From positions 16,241 through 80,240 of the forward strand of contig NZ_PFGL01000064.1 of assembly GCF_002783505.1 (NCBI RefSeq): DNA of 64,000 bases. The letters run 5' to 3'. The notes under the pieces were generated by a model. It did not search any database and was not told where the DNA came from. It saw only the letters and a program-made list of their open reading frames with translations. The translations under genes and the position numbers were made by a program. This DNA comes from Shewanella sp. CG12_big_fil_rev_8_21_14_0_65_47_15. GTDB lineage: Bacteria; Pseudomonadota; Gammaproteobacteria; Enterobacterales; Shewanellaceae. Positions 9,854 through 18,569 of the stretch are shown here, piece after piece (within the stretch, counting starts at the first letter, position 1; each line of letters starts with the position of its first letter).

Positions 9854-9857
9854 GCGG

Positions 9858-10298
9858 TCAATCAATATCTTTGAGCGGCCATAATACGATATGATCTTCG
9901 ATATCTTTTACCCTGCGCTCATCAATCACTTTGCCTTGAATTGACATGCCCGCAAGGTGCATCGCCTCTTTCGATCCTGTGATTAACGGGTGCCAGCTTG
10001 GCAAGTCACGTCCTGCGGCAAGCCGGCGATAGGCACAGCTATCGGGCAGCCACGTCAGTTGATTGACGTTATCGAGGCTGATCACTGTGCATTGGGGAAC
10101 ATAGCTAAAACGGTCAGTGTAATGTTGACAACTGCCTGTGTGATGATCGAGCAATAAACAGGCTGCATTGGTGTAATACAAGTCTTCGGTTTCATCGTCG
10201 ATCAACTTATTTAAACAACATTTACCACAGCCATCGCAGAGGGATTCCCACTCGGTTGCTGTCATCTGCGCTAATGTTTTACTCTGCCAAAATGCCAT
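9858..10298 (-). CDS. ycgN: YcgN family cysteine-cluster protein (UPF0260)
   Basis: The 146-residue protein has a conserved cysteine cluster: CDGCGKCC near residues 21-28, then single conserved cysteines in the AACLLLDHHTGSCQHY, VPQC and DSCAYR segments. This is the arrangement of the CxxCxxCC Fe-S or zinc-cluster family. Its biochemical function is unknown. In E. coli, ycgN and ycgL also lie near minCDE, and here both flank the transglycosylase gene just upstream of the min operon. The start is the ATG at 10298. Confidence 0.92.
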   Translation of the reverse strand: MAFWQSKTLAQMTATEWESLCDGCGKCCLNKLIDDETEDLYYTNAACLLLDHHTGSCQHYTDRFSYVPQCTVISLDNVNQLTWLPDSCAYRRLAAGRDLPSWHPLITGSKEAMHLAGMSIQGKVIDERRVKDIEDHIVLWPLKDID

Positions 10299-10314
10299 GT
10301 TCGAAACTATCTTC

Positions 10315-10341
10315 CAATAAAAAACCCGCTTAGTGCGGGCT
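10315..10341 (-). terminator. Terminator overlapping the stop of the MltB-type gene
   Basis: Minus strand GCCCGC / GCGGGT arms with a short loop, then TTTTTTATT. The stop codon lies at the edge of the first arm. Confidence 0.8.
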
Positions 10342-11371
10342 ATTTTACACTAATTTGTTGGGGATGCTTAATTCTCTCCGATAAATGCACAACAGAAATG
10401 CCAAAATAGTCAGAGCTATCACTGTCATTGTTATCCCAATGCAGCAAGGCACGATAATTGCCGTACACTAAATATTTTCGCCCTTTTACCCCATCGGGCA
10501 TAATCAGTGAGGCGTCGATATCTTCACGATTGGGGAGATCGGTATTATCAAATTTGCGAATACCCAGAGCTTGCCACTTAGCTAAGGATTGACGTTTATC
10601 CAAACCCACTAGCGCTAACTCTATAGTGGCAGGTGCTTGCACTTGTCTCCCCCAGGTATCATCCCCTTTCCAGCCTTGCTGTTTAAGCAGATTTGCAGCA
10701 GTGGCAAAAGCATCACTTAGGTTCCCCCAAATATCTTTCTTACCATCGCCGTCACCATCTTGGGCATAGGCAAGGAAATCAGTTGGCATTATCTGGGTTT
10801 GTCCCATAGCACCGTTCCAATTGCTTTTAAGATCGTGAAACCCCAAATGATCTTTATCCATTATCGACAATGCGGCCATAAATTCCTTTTGGTAAAAGTC
10901 TTGCCGCTCGCCATTAAAGGCCTGTGATGCCGTCACAGATAATACGGGGTAATCCCCAGCCGTTTCACCAAAATCGGCGACTAATCCCCACAATGCGACC
11001 AAAAACCTTGGCTGAACTTGGTATTTATCAGCGAGACGATTGAGCACTTGCTCATGTTCTTTAAACAAAACCCGTGCGGTGTTCACTTTCCACTCGGGTA
11101 CCACTTCGGGTAAGAAAGTGTCGAGATTTTTAGCATTTTCCGATTTGGTATTGTCCGCGACTACGGCTTTTTTAAAACGTTTTATCTGGGGAAAAGCGGT
11201 ATCTAAGGTGGCTTGGCTAATACCCTTTGCACTCGCTTCTTGCTTTAACTGCATAAGATAATCGTTAAAACTAAGATCCACTCGGTGCTCTTGCCCCAAT
11301 ACTGGCAAGCTGATCAAGGACAATATGGCGAATGTACATGCGGCAACACGGTAAATGATGGTTTTTAGCAT
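10340..11371 (-). CDS. Lytic murein transglycosylase, MltB family
   Basis: Cleaves peptidoglycan glycan strands in the periplasm. It begins with a Sec signal peptide (about residues 1-26, ending LPVLGQ) with no lipobox cysteine, so it is a soluble periplasmic relative of MltB. The MltB-family features are present: FLVALWGLVADFGETAGDYP with the catalytic glutamate in the WG...E segment, then SNWNGAMGQTQIMPTDFLAYAQDGDGDG, typical of the SltB/MltB_2 group. No peptidoglycan-binding repeat is visible. The 343-residue length suits the group. It is 25 bases downstream of ycgL on the same strand. Confidence 0.9.
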   Translation of the reverse strand: MLKTIIYRVAACTFAILSLISLPVLGQEHRVDLSFNDYLMQLKQEASAKGISQATLDTAFPQIKRFKKAVVADNTKSENAKNLDTFLPEVVPEWKVNTARVLFKEHEQVLNRLADKYQVQPRFLVALWGLVADFGETAGDYPVLSVTASQAFNGERQDFYQKEFMAALSIMDKDHLGFHDLKSNWNGAMGQTQIMPTDFLAYAQDGDGDGKKDIWGNLSDAFATAANLLKQQGWKGDDTWGRQVQAPATIELALVGLDKRQSLAKWQALGIRKFDNTDLPNREDIDASLIMPDGVKGRKYLVYGNYRALLHWDNNDSDSSDYFGISVVHLSERIKHPQQISVK

Positions 11372-11395
11372 ATCCCTTTCCGCTGTGATTAATTA

Positions 11396-11674
11396 TCAGT
11401 CTTTGATCCCAAGGCTGCGTTTATGCTCGGCCAATAAATTAACCTGTGGCGGCGGAATTTGTAAATAGTAACCCTTATCTTCCATTGCTGCTCTGACCTT
11501 ATGAATATCTGCCATCCCTAATGACTCACGTTTAGCGATAGGAAATACCATCACTAATTGTGGCACACCAAACATGTCCATCAAGGCAACGGGGACATCT
11601 TCAAAACAATCTCGTTTCTTCACGAATAAGTAAGTGTCAGCCTTTCGACTACTTTTATAAACGGCACATAGCAT
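11396..11674 (-). CDS. ycgL: YcgL domain-containing protein
   Basis: A small protein of unknown function, recognised by MLCAVYKSSRKADTYLFV at the N-terminus and GYYLQIPPP near the C-terminus. I set the start at the ATG at 11674, giving 92 residues, because the family begins M-(L/F)-C-x-(V/I)-Y. An upstream in-frame ATG (11713) would add 13 residues with no family match. It lies between the MltB-type gene (same strand, 25 bases away) and the divergent minC. Confidence 0.92.
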   Translation of the reverse strand: MLCAVYKSSRKADTYLFVKKRDCFEDVPVALMDMFGVPQLVMVFPIAKRESLGMADIHKVRAAMEDKGYYLQIPPPQVNLLAEHKRSLGIKD

Positions 11675-11797
11675 AAGTGTATCAATATCCAATAGTTCAA
11701 ACTTGCCAGTCAAGAGGGCACACTATAACATGGTCGCCTAGTAATTTAATTGTAAAATCAGCGAACCGACTGATGATTTCTTAAGAAGAGTGCCGGG

Positions 11798-12463
11798 ATG
11801 TCAAAACCTAGCTTAGAGTTAAAAGGTGCTTCTTTTACTCTTTCAGTACTTCATATTAATAGCAGCGACTTACATGCTGTCATGGCTGAATTAGATAGCA
11901 AATTGGCACAAGCCCCTCAATTCTTTCTGGGTGCTCCCTTAGTTGTTAATCTGAGTGCCATCCAAGATAACGATTTCAATTTACATGGCTTAAAAGAGTT
12001 ATTGCTTTCCCGTCAATTAGTGATTGTGGGGATCACGGGGGCCACAACCGTGCTCAGCAATCAGGCTAAAACTCTTGGGTTAGCCATTGTAAAAGCGGGT
12101 AAACAGAGCACTACCCCACCCCCTGCGCCGCGTCAAACCAAGATAGTTAAGCAAAATATCCGCTCGGGTCAGCAGGTCTATGCAAAAAATGGTGATTTAA
12201 TCATATTTGGTGCCGTAGGCAATGGCGCTGAAGTCATTGCCGATGGTAGCATTCATATCTATGGCGCATTACGGGGAAAAGCCATGGCTGGCGCGGCGGG
12301 AGATCCCACTGCAGTCATCATAGCCCACTCGCTCGAGGCCGAACTCGTTTCGATAGCAGGGCAATATTGGCTCGCTGAAAATCTACAACAACATAGCTCA
12401 GATAAAAGCGGCTGCATTCGCTTAAATGGCGAGTCGCTTATGGTTGAATCATTGCCCCTCTAA
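11798..12463 (+). CDS. minC: Septum site-determining protein MinC
   Basis: Inhibits FtsZ ring assembly at the poles when recruited to the membrane by MinD. The N-terminal FtsZ-interacting domain is about residues 1-105. A proline-rich linker (TPPPAPRQ) follows, then the beta-helical MinD-binding domain, including RSGQQVYAKNGDLIIFGAVGNGAEVIADGSIHIYG in outline. The length of 221 residues suits the family. It is the first gene of minCDE; minD begins 27 bases after its stop. Confidence 0.97.
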   Translation: MSKPSLELKGASFTLSVLHINSSDLHAVMAELDSKLAQAPQFFLGAPLVVNLSAIQDNDFNLHGLKELLLSRQLVIVGITGATTVLSNQAKTLGLAIVKAGKQSTTPPPAPRQTKIVKQNIRSGQQVYAKNGDLIIFGAVGNGAEVIADGSIHIYGALRGKAMAGAAGDPTAVIIAHSLEAELVSIAGQYWLAENLQQHSSDKSGCIRLNGESLMVESLPL

Positions 12464-12490
12464 ATGGCAGAACAAAGGATAGAGAGAAAC

Positions 12491-13300
12491 ATGGCACAAA
12501 TTATTGTTGTCACTTCAGGTAAAGGCGGTGTAGGTAAAACCACATCGAGTGCTGCGATCGCCACAGGACTCGCAATGCAAGGACACAAGACTGTCGTTAT
12601 CGATTTCGATATCGGCTTACGAAATCTCGATTTGATCATGGGCTGCGAGCGCCGTGTCGTTTATGACTTCGTCAATGTGATCAACGGTGAAGCCAATCTT
12701 AATCAGGCGCTGATCAAAGATAAGCGCTGCGAAAAACTGTTTGTGCTGCCCGCATCGCAGACCCGGGATAAAGATGCACTGACCAAAGAAGGCGTGGGCC
12801 GGGTGCTCGACGATTTGGCCAAAGACTTTGAATTTATCATCTGTGACTCCCCAGCGGGGATTGAGCAAGGCGCTATGATGGCACTGTATTTTGCCGATAT
12901 CGCCATTGTCACCACCAACCCAGAAGTGAGTTCGGTGCGCGACTCAGATCGCATTTTAGGTATGTTGCAGAGCAAATCCCGCCGCGCCGAGCTGAATCTA
13001 GAACCGATAAAAGAGTTTTTACTGCTGACGCGTTATTCACCGAGCCGCGTAAAATCCGGTGAGATGTTAAGCGTTGATGATGTGAAAGAAATCCTTGCAA
13101 TTGAATTGTTAGGTGTGATCCCTGAGTCACAATCTGTACTCAAAGCTTCAAACTCAGGCGTGCCGGTGATTATCGATCAAGAAAGTGATGCGGGCCTCGC
13201 CTACAGCGACACGGTCGCGCGCCTATTGGGTGAAGATGTCCCAGTACGCTTTATTACGGAAGAGAAGAAAGGTTTCTTACAACGGATATTTGGTAGCTAA
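12491..13300 (+). CDS. minD: Septum site-determining ATPase MinD
   Basis: A ParA/MinD-type ATPase that cycles on the inner membrane with MinE and carries MinC. The deviant Walker A GKGGVGKTT is at about residues 10-18, and DFDIGLRNLDLIMG and the C-terminal amphipathic targeting helix (EEKKGFLQRIFG) are present. The start at 12491 gives the standard 269 residues and a GGATAGAGAG ribosome-binding stretch. An upstream in-frame ATG at 12464 would add nine residues not found in the family. Confidence 0.98.
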   Translation: MAQIIVVTSGKGGVGKTTSSAAIATGLAMQGHKTVVIDFDIGLRNLDLIMGCERRVVYDFVNVINGEANLNQALIKDKRCEKLFVLPASQTRDKDALTKEGVGRVLDDLAKDFEFIICDSPAGIEQGAMMALYFADIAIVTTNPEVSSVRDSDRILGMLQSKSRRAELNLEPIKEFLLLTRYSPSRVKSGEMLSVDDVKEILAIELLGVIPESQSVLKASNSGVPVIIDQESDAGLAYSDTVARLLGEDVPVRFITEEKKGFLQRIFGS

Positions 13301-13302
13301 TT

Positions 13303-13560
13303 ATGTCTTTACTCGACTATTTCAAAAGCAAGAAAAAACCTAGCACTGCGGTAATGGCAAAAGAGCGCCTACAAATTATTGTGGCTCATCAACGTGGTCA
13401 GCGAGACACCCCCGATTATTTTCCACAGATGAAACAAGAAATTATTGCTGTTATTCGCAAATATGTGCAGATTTCTGATGATCAAGTGTCTGTGCAGTTA
13501 GATCAAAACGACGATAATCTGTCGGTACTCGAACTTAACGTCACTCTGCCCGACAGATAA
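13303..13560 (+). CDS. minE: Cell division topological specificity factor MinE
   Basis: Stimulates MinD ATPase and drives pole-to-pole oscillation. The N-terminal membrane/MinD-binding part (MSLLDYFKSKKKPSTAVMAK) and the LQIIVAHQR contact helix are canonical. At 85 residues it has normal length. It starts two bases after the minD stop, so translation is probably coupled. Confidence 0.98.
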   Translation: MSLLDYFKSKKKPSTAVMAKERLQIIVAHQRGQRDTPDYFPQMKQEIIAVIRKYVQISDDQVSVQLDQNDDNLSVLELNVTLPDR

Positions 13561-13626
13561 GTTGAGCGGCTCCCAAGCTGGCTCAAGGTGTGAGTTTCGT
13601 CAGCTTGAGCTGGTTTGGGTATATTC

Positions 13627-13654
13627 GTCATCCCTATTGGGGATGACGTTTTTT
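13627..13654 (+). terminator. Terminator after minCDE
   Basis: CGTCATCCC / GGGATGACG hairpin with a short loop, followed by TTTTTT. A second hairpin-prone segment (CTCAAG ... CTTGAG) lies just upstream at about 13580-13610. Confidence 0.9.
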
Positions 13655-13675
13655 GTCGCCTGCATTTTACACAGA

Positions 13676-14785
13676 CTACAGCTCAAGTTTTGCCAACGAC
13701 TGCGCGGCTAATTCACCACGCCAGCCACCTAACACTGCGGGTAAGTCCCCCTGTTGATTATCCCAACGCCACTGTAGATATTCATGGATATGCCGTTTAG
13801 ACGCTAACATTTCCTGTGGAACTTCATGGTGTTCACACAATTCAGTCAAACAGGTTTTAATGCTCTTAAAAGCCGATTTGTAGCCGGATTTTAAGGCTAA
13901 TACATCGACTAACTCGGGTAGATTGACCAGATCCGCCGTTTGCATTATTCGCAGTATCTCTTTACCGTGAATACGCTTTTCCTGCTCGGTTAAGTCATTG
14001 AGTTTAATTAGCTCGGCGATGCTTTTAGGCTGTTTTTTCGCAAGGGCTATCAACCCATGGTCCTTAATCACAAACCCTAAGGCGAGATCCCGGGCTAAGG
14101 CTTTTTCAAGGCGCCACTTAGCTAACACCTTAAGATAGGCTAATTGGATCTCATTCAATTGAAAGGCATTTTTAACCTTTAAATAGGCGGTGTCTAGATC
14201 CGGGGCAGCTAAACGCCCCTCTGTCATCCGCTGGCCTTCCTCGTATAACCAAGCTAATCGCCCCTGGGCACTCAATTTGGCTTCAAGTTGCGGATAGAGT
14301 TGATATAAGAACAGAACATCATTGGCCGCGTAGGTCAGTTGCGCTTCGCTTAAGGGACGTCGCATCCAATCGGTACGGGATTCACCCTTATCGATGACTT
14401 CATTAAGACAGGTTTCCACCAGCTTGGCATAACCCACCCCATGGCCCATACCACACAAAGAGGCGGCAATCTGACTATCAAACAGTGGCGAAGGCTGGCA
14501 TTGACCATAATGGGCAAACACCTCTAAGTCTTCACTGCAAGAATGCACTAACTTGATAATATTGGGATCATCGAGCAAGGCCCAAAACTGCGATAGATCG
14601 GGTAATGCCACCGGATCGATCAAGGCCAAGGTGTGGCCATCATAGGCTTGAATGAGCCCTAATTTTGCATAATAAGTACGGGTACGAACAAACTCGGTAT
14701 CTAAAACGAGTATTTTACTCTGTTGATATTGGGCGACGAGGGCATTTAGGCTCGCTGCATCGCTCACATACTGAAACGCTGACAA
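13676..14785 (-). CDS. rnd: Ribonuclease D
   Basis: A 3'-5' exoribonuclease that trims tRNA and other small RNA precursors. The DEDD exonuclease motifs are visible: VLDTEFVRTRTYY (Exo I), LVHSCSEDLEVF (Exo II) and LTYAANDVLFLYQLY (Exo III, with Tyr). An HRDC domain lies near residues 210-290. No ATG precedes the conserved N-terminus. I favour the TTG at 14785 (product begins MSAFQYVSD, 369 residues) because GGAG lies exactly six bases before it. An alternative TTG at 14812, directly after a stop, adds nine residues without a good ribosome-binding site. Confidence 0.93.
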   Translation of the reverse strand: MSAFQYVSDAASLNALVAQYQQSKILVLDTEFVRTRTYYAKLGLIQAYDGHTLALIDPVALPDLSQFWALLDDPNIIKLVHSCSEDLEVFAHYGQCQPSPLFDSQIAASLCGMGHGVGYAKLVETCLNEVIDKGESRTDWMRRPLSEAQLTYAANDVLFLYQLYPQLEAKLSAQGRLAWLYEEGQRMTEGRLAAPDLDTAYLKVKNAFQLNEIQLAYLKVLAKWRLEKALARDLALGFVIKDHGLIALAKKQPKSIAELIKLNDLTEQEKRIHGKEILRIMQTADLVNLPELVDVLALKSGYKSAFKSIKTCLTELCEHHEVPQEMLASKRHIHEYLQWRWDNQQGDLPAVLGGWRGELAAQSLAKLEL

Positions 14786-14823
14786 ATTCTTCTCCAGTTC
14801 CTGTGGGGTCAATCACAGTCCAT

Positions 14824-14852
14824 AAAAACAAAAGCCGGCTAATTGCCGGCTT
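14824..14852 (-). terminator. Terminator after fadD
   Basis: Minus strand AAGCCGGC / GCCGGCTT hairpin with a 5-base loop, followed by TTGTTTTT. Confidence 0.88.
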
Positions 14853-14857
14853 CAATC

Positions 14858-16531
14858 CTACGCACGCTTAGCTTCGTCTCTAAGCTCTCGTCGCAAGATC
14901 TTACCCACGTTGGTTTTAGGTAACTCGTTCCTAAATTCTACCAGCTTCGGTACTTTATATCCCGTTAAATGAATACGACAATGCTTAATGATGTCATCTG
15001 CGGTTAACGATTTATCTTTTGCCACCACAAAAACCTTCACTAATTCACCACTAGCATCGTTGGGGACACCCACGGCGGCCACTTCGATGACCTTAGGATG
15101 CAGGGCGACCACCTCTTCCACTTCATTAGGGAAGACGTTAAAGCCAGAAACCAAAATCATGTCTTTTTTACGATCGACGATATAGAAAAAGCCTTGCTCA
15201 TCCATGTAGCCTATGTCGCCCGTGGCTAACCAGCCATCTTTATCGATCACTTTGGCCGTTTCCTCTGGGCGTTGCCAGTAGCCTTTCATCACCTGCGGGC
15301 CTTTACCAAACAACTCTCCAGTTTCGCCTTGAGCTAAGGTGTTACCGTCGTCATCGCGGATCTGGATAAGTGTCGAGGGTGCAGGGAAACCAATTGAACC
15401 GTTGTAACCGTCTAAATTATATGGGCAACAGGTTAATAAGGGTGAGGCTTCAGTCAGACCATAGCCTTCGAGCAAACGGGTCTTAGTAATAGCTTGCCAC
15501 TTATCGGCCACGGCTCTTTGTACCGCCATGCCACCGCCAATCGACAATTTTAGACGGGAAAAATCCAGTTGAGAAAAATCTTCACTGTTGACTAGGGCAT
15601 TAAATAAGGTATTCACCCCAGTTAATGCGGTAAAAGGGTATTTTTTAAGTTCAGCGACAAAGGCTGGAATATCACGGGGATTAGTGATCAGCAGGTTCTG
15701 ACTCCCCTTGTGCAGAAACAACAGGCAATTCACTGTTAAGGCAAAAATATGGTACAGAGGTAATGCCGTCACCACAAACTCACTGCCATCATTTAAGGCG
15801 GGCGAATAGGCACCATCGGCCTGCAGCACGTTAGCAACCACGTTCCCATGGGTCAGCATCGCGCCTTTAGATACCCCAGTTGTACCACCGGTATATTGCA
15901 AAAAGGCAAGATCATCATTAGTGATAACGGGTTTGACATACTGCATGCGTCGTCCACGGGACAGTGTGTCACGCATTGAAAGTGCGTGGGGTAAATCGTA
16001 TTTAGGCACCAGTTTTTTTATATATTTAACAACAAAGTTTACTAAAGTGCGTTTGGGCGCGCTCAGCAGATCGCCAAGGCCGGTAATGATCACACTCTTA
16101 ACCGGAGTCTGGTCAACCACTTCTTCTAAGGTGCGGGCAAAGTTTGAGACCACGACAATGGCTTTCGCACCAGAATCGATCAGTTGATGCTTAAGCTCGC
16201 GGGGAGTATAGAGAGGATTGACGTTAACGACCACCATTCCTGCACGTAAAATTCCGAAGAGGGCAATGGGATATTGCAGTAAATTTGGCATCATCAAGGC
16301 AACACGATCGCCCTTTTCGAGCTTTAATTCATTTTGTAAATAGGCAGCAAAAGCACGGCTGTGCTCTTCTAATTTACGGTACGTGAGTGTCGCCCCCATG
16401 TTGATAAATGCAGGTTGATCTTCATACTTAGCCACCGCCGTCTCAAACATATCGACGAGTGATGAATATTGATCCACATTTATCTCAGCAGGCACATCTT
16501 TTGGTAAATGATTAATCCAAGGCTGATCCAC
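14858..16531 (-). CDS. fadD: Long-chain fatty acid--CoA ligase
   Basis: Activates fatty acids to acyl-CoA with ATP at the inner face of the membrane, feeding beta-oxidation. The AMP-binding motif YTGGTTGVSKGAMLTHGN is at about residue 213, followed by GYGLTEASPL, the TGDIGYMDEQGFFYIVDRKKD segment in outline and the C-terminal catalytic lysine in PKTNVGKILRR. The length of 557 residues is close to that of E. coli FadD (561). It is transcribed toward rnd with its own terminator. No FadR operator was clear in the 198-base upstream gap. Confidence 0.95.
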   Translation of the reverse strand: MDQPWINHLPKDVPAEINVDQYSSLVDMFETAVAKYEDQPAFINMGATLTYRKLEEHSRAFAAYLQNELKLEKGDRVALMMPNLLQYPIALFGILRAGMVVVNVNPLYTPRELKHQLIDSGAKAIVVVSNFARTLEEVVDQTPVKSVIITGLGDLLSAPKRTLVNFVVKYIKKLVPKYDLPHALSMRDTLSRGRRMQYVKPVITNDDLAFLQYTGGTTGVSKGAMLTHGNVVANVLQADGAYSPALNDGSEFVVTALPLYHIFALTVNCLLFLHKGSQNLLITNPRDIPAFVAELKKYPFTALTGVNTLFNALVNSEDFSQLDFSRLKLSIGGGMAVQRAVADKWQAITKTRLLEGYGLTEASPLLTCCPYNLDGYNGSIGFPAPSTLIQIRDDDGNTLAQGETGELFGKGPQVMKGYWQRPEETAKVIDKDGWLATGDIGYMDEQGFFYIVDRKKDMILVSGFNVFPNEVEEVVALHPKVIEVAAVGVPNDASGELVKVFVVAKDKSLTADDIIKHCRIHLTGYKVPKLVEFRNELPKTNVGKILRRELRDEAKRA

Positions 16532-16729
16532 AACTCTCTCCTAAATCCCCACAACTGCGGAAACGGTATCCATACAACCGTCAACACTCGATAAATACCG
16601 AGTTAAAATACCGGCTTACATTTCTTGTTATTGATTAACTCGTCATAAATCATACGAGCGTTTTAATTTTGATCATCATCACATAAAAAAAACAAAAAAC
16701 CTAGTGCCTTTTTGGGGTAGCAAAAGCCA

Positions 16730-17596
16730 TTATTCAACAAAGTCTCGGATCAACTGCGCTACCCCCTGCGCATTATCCATATGAACATGGTGATCCCCCT
16801 CGATAATGTGTTCCGAAAGCTGTTTGAACCACATACGCGCCTTAGGCAACGCGCTCTGTAATTGGCTAAATCCCTGTTTACCGCAAATCAATAGGGTTGC
16901 CACCGAGATATCCTGCATGAGTGCATCAACCTGAGCGAAAGTTAATCGCAGGGGGGAATCTAATTTCAACCTAGGATCGCTACGCCAACCTAATCCATTC
17001 ATTTCGGAGCGCATATTGCGCTCAAGTAACAATCGACACCAAGGTTCTGCTAATCCCGTTAAGTGTGCCCTCGCTCGCACCGCGGTTTCGATACTGTCAT
17101 AGATTTTTACCTGCCGATGCTGCTGAGTTAACTGCTTTTCATGCTGATAAAAACTCTTTCGTAAGCGCGCCTTCGCTTGCGTCGGTGATTCAAACAATGG
17201 ACTTAAGGCTTCAATCAAAATCAGCCTATTGACCTTTTCAGGGAAGGCCGCCGTGTAGGCCGACGCAATGATCCCCCCGAGTGAATGCCCCACCATGGCG
17301 AGCGGTTTCTGTGGCAAGACAGTCAGCAAGGCGTCCAGATCATACAAGTAGTCAATCCAATGCAGCGGATAATGACCAGGCCTGTGGTCTGAAAAACCAT
17401 GTCCGGGCCAATCGATGGCAAGCACCTGATAATGAGGTAAAAACTCAGCGAGCGGTTCAAAACTATTGGCGTTATCTAACCAGCCATGTAAGGCAAGCAA
17501 TAACGGTTTATCCCTCGCCCCCCATAATCGACCACTCAGTTTGATATGGGGTAATACAAACTCAACTTGATTTTTGGGGGCGAAAGATTGCCACAT
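16730..17596 (-). CDS. Alpha/beta hydrolase
   Basis: A cytosolic alpha/beta hydrolase of unknown substrate. Seen: LLALHGWLDNANSFEPLAEFL (oxyanion-hole HG motif), IDWPGHGFSDHR, the nucleophile elbow GHSLGG (Ser at about residue 103) and a late catalytic His in EGDHHVHMDNA. This is the pattern of the MhpC/RutD-like group often annotated as hydrolase or lipase. It lies 21 bases downstream of the methyltransferase-like gene on the same strand, so the two are probably co-transcribed. Confidence 0.85.
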   Translation of the reverse strand: MWQSFAPKNQVEFVLPHIKLSGRLWGARDKPLLLALHGWLDNANSFEPLAEFLPHYQVLAIDWPGHGFSDHRPGHYPLHWIDYLYDLDALLTVLPQKPLAMVGHSLGGIIASAYTAAFPEKVNRLILIEALSPLFESPTQAKARLRKSFYQHEKQLTQQHRQVKIYDSIETAVRARAHLTGLAEPWCRLLLERNMRSEMNGLGWRSDPRLKLDSPLRLTFAQVDALMQDISVATLLICGKQGFSQLQSALPKARMWFKQLSEHIIEGDHHVHMDNAQGVAQLIRDFVE

Positions 17597-17617
17597 ATTG
17601 TCTCTGATGTCAGGTAA

Positions 17618-18430
17618 TTAACGTGCTTTTTTGATAAATTTGAGCGTCATGCGATCACTTTCACCGATCGCTTGGTATTTTGCTTTATCCGTATCGCCCA
17701 AGGCATATGAGGGGGGAAGTGTCCAAACACCCTTAGCGTAATCCTTAGTATCCTTCGGGTTGGCGTTGATCTCTGAACTTTGATCTAAGGTAAAACCGAC
17801 TTTTTCGGCTAAGGCAATCATCTCGGTTTGATCCATATAACCGCTGCTAAAACTCATTCCTTTGTTGGCTCGGTGTTCAACGACACCAAATACCCCGCCG
17901 TCTTTGAGCACATTATAGGAGGCGGCAAAGACATTCTCCAATTGATCTACTGAGGCCCAGTTATGCAGATTACGGAAGGTTAACACCAGATCGGCACTGG
18001 CGTCGGCGCCGAGTTCCATCTTATGGGGCGGATCAAATGTGACTATTTTAGCCTTTCCAAACAAGGCCTTATTTGCTGTCATCCAAGTTTCAAATTTTGT
18101 CCCTGCTTTAGCCAAATATCGACTCAATGAGGTGTCATTTGACGGTGCAGTCTCAAAACTGGCCGCAATATAGTGACCTTCTTTAGCTAAATAGGGCCCC
18201 AAAATTTCACTATACCAACCATTACCTGGCCAAAGTTCGACCACAGTTTGATTGGGGGATATACCAAAAAATGTCAGGGTTTCTGTGGGGTGACGATAGA
18301 TATCTCGACTGGCGTTTTTAGCTTGACGGAATTCACTCTTGATAGCCTTGTCCAATCCATCATCGGCGTGAACTATGCCGGAACACAGACCAGCAATGAG
18401 CATACTGGCGACTAATGTGACTTTTTTCAT
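17618..18430 (-). CDS. Exported class I SAM-dependent methyltransferase-like protein
   Basis: A 270-residue protein with a clear Sec signal peptide (KKVTLVASMLIAGLCSGIVHA) followed by a Rossmann methyltransferase domain. Motif I reads VVELWPGNGWYSEILGPYL, and an acidic residue follows the next strand. The family corresponds to predicted methyltransferases of COG4798 type. A periplasmic location is odd because SAM is cytosolic, so the protein may bind something else or act before export. The start at 18430 is fixed by AAGGAG seven bases upstream; the longer in-frame reading to 18508 has no ribosome-binding site and hides the signal peptide. Confidence 0.82.
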   Translation of the reverse strand: MKKVTLVASMLIAGLCSGIVHADDGLDKAIKSEFRQAKNASRDIYRHPTETLTFFGISPNQTVVELWPGNGWYSEILGPYLAKEGHYIAASFETAPSNDTSLSRYLAKAGTKFETWMTANKALFGKAKIVTFDPPHKMELGADASADLVLTFRNLHNWASVDQLENVFAASYNVLKDGGVFGVVEHRANKGMSFSSGYMDQTEMIALAEKVGFTLDQSSEINANPKDTKDYAKGVWTLPPSYALGDTDKAKYQAIGESDRMTLKFIKKAR

Positions 18431-18569
18431 CGTAATTCTCCTTGGATACCGAACACTTAAGCTAGCAGCCAATGCTGAAAAATCCAAGGAATAGCACAAT
18501 AAGTTCATGAGTTGCGGTGTAAATATTTGTGAAAATTACGCCTCAGCCAGTATCAAGAATCAGGCTGGA

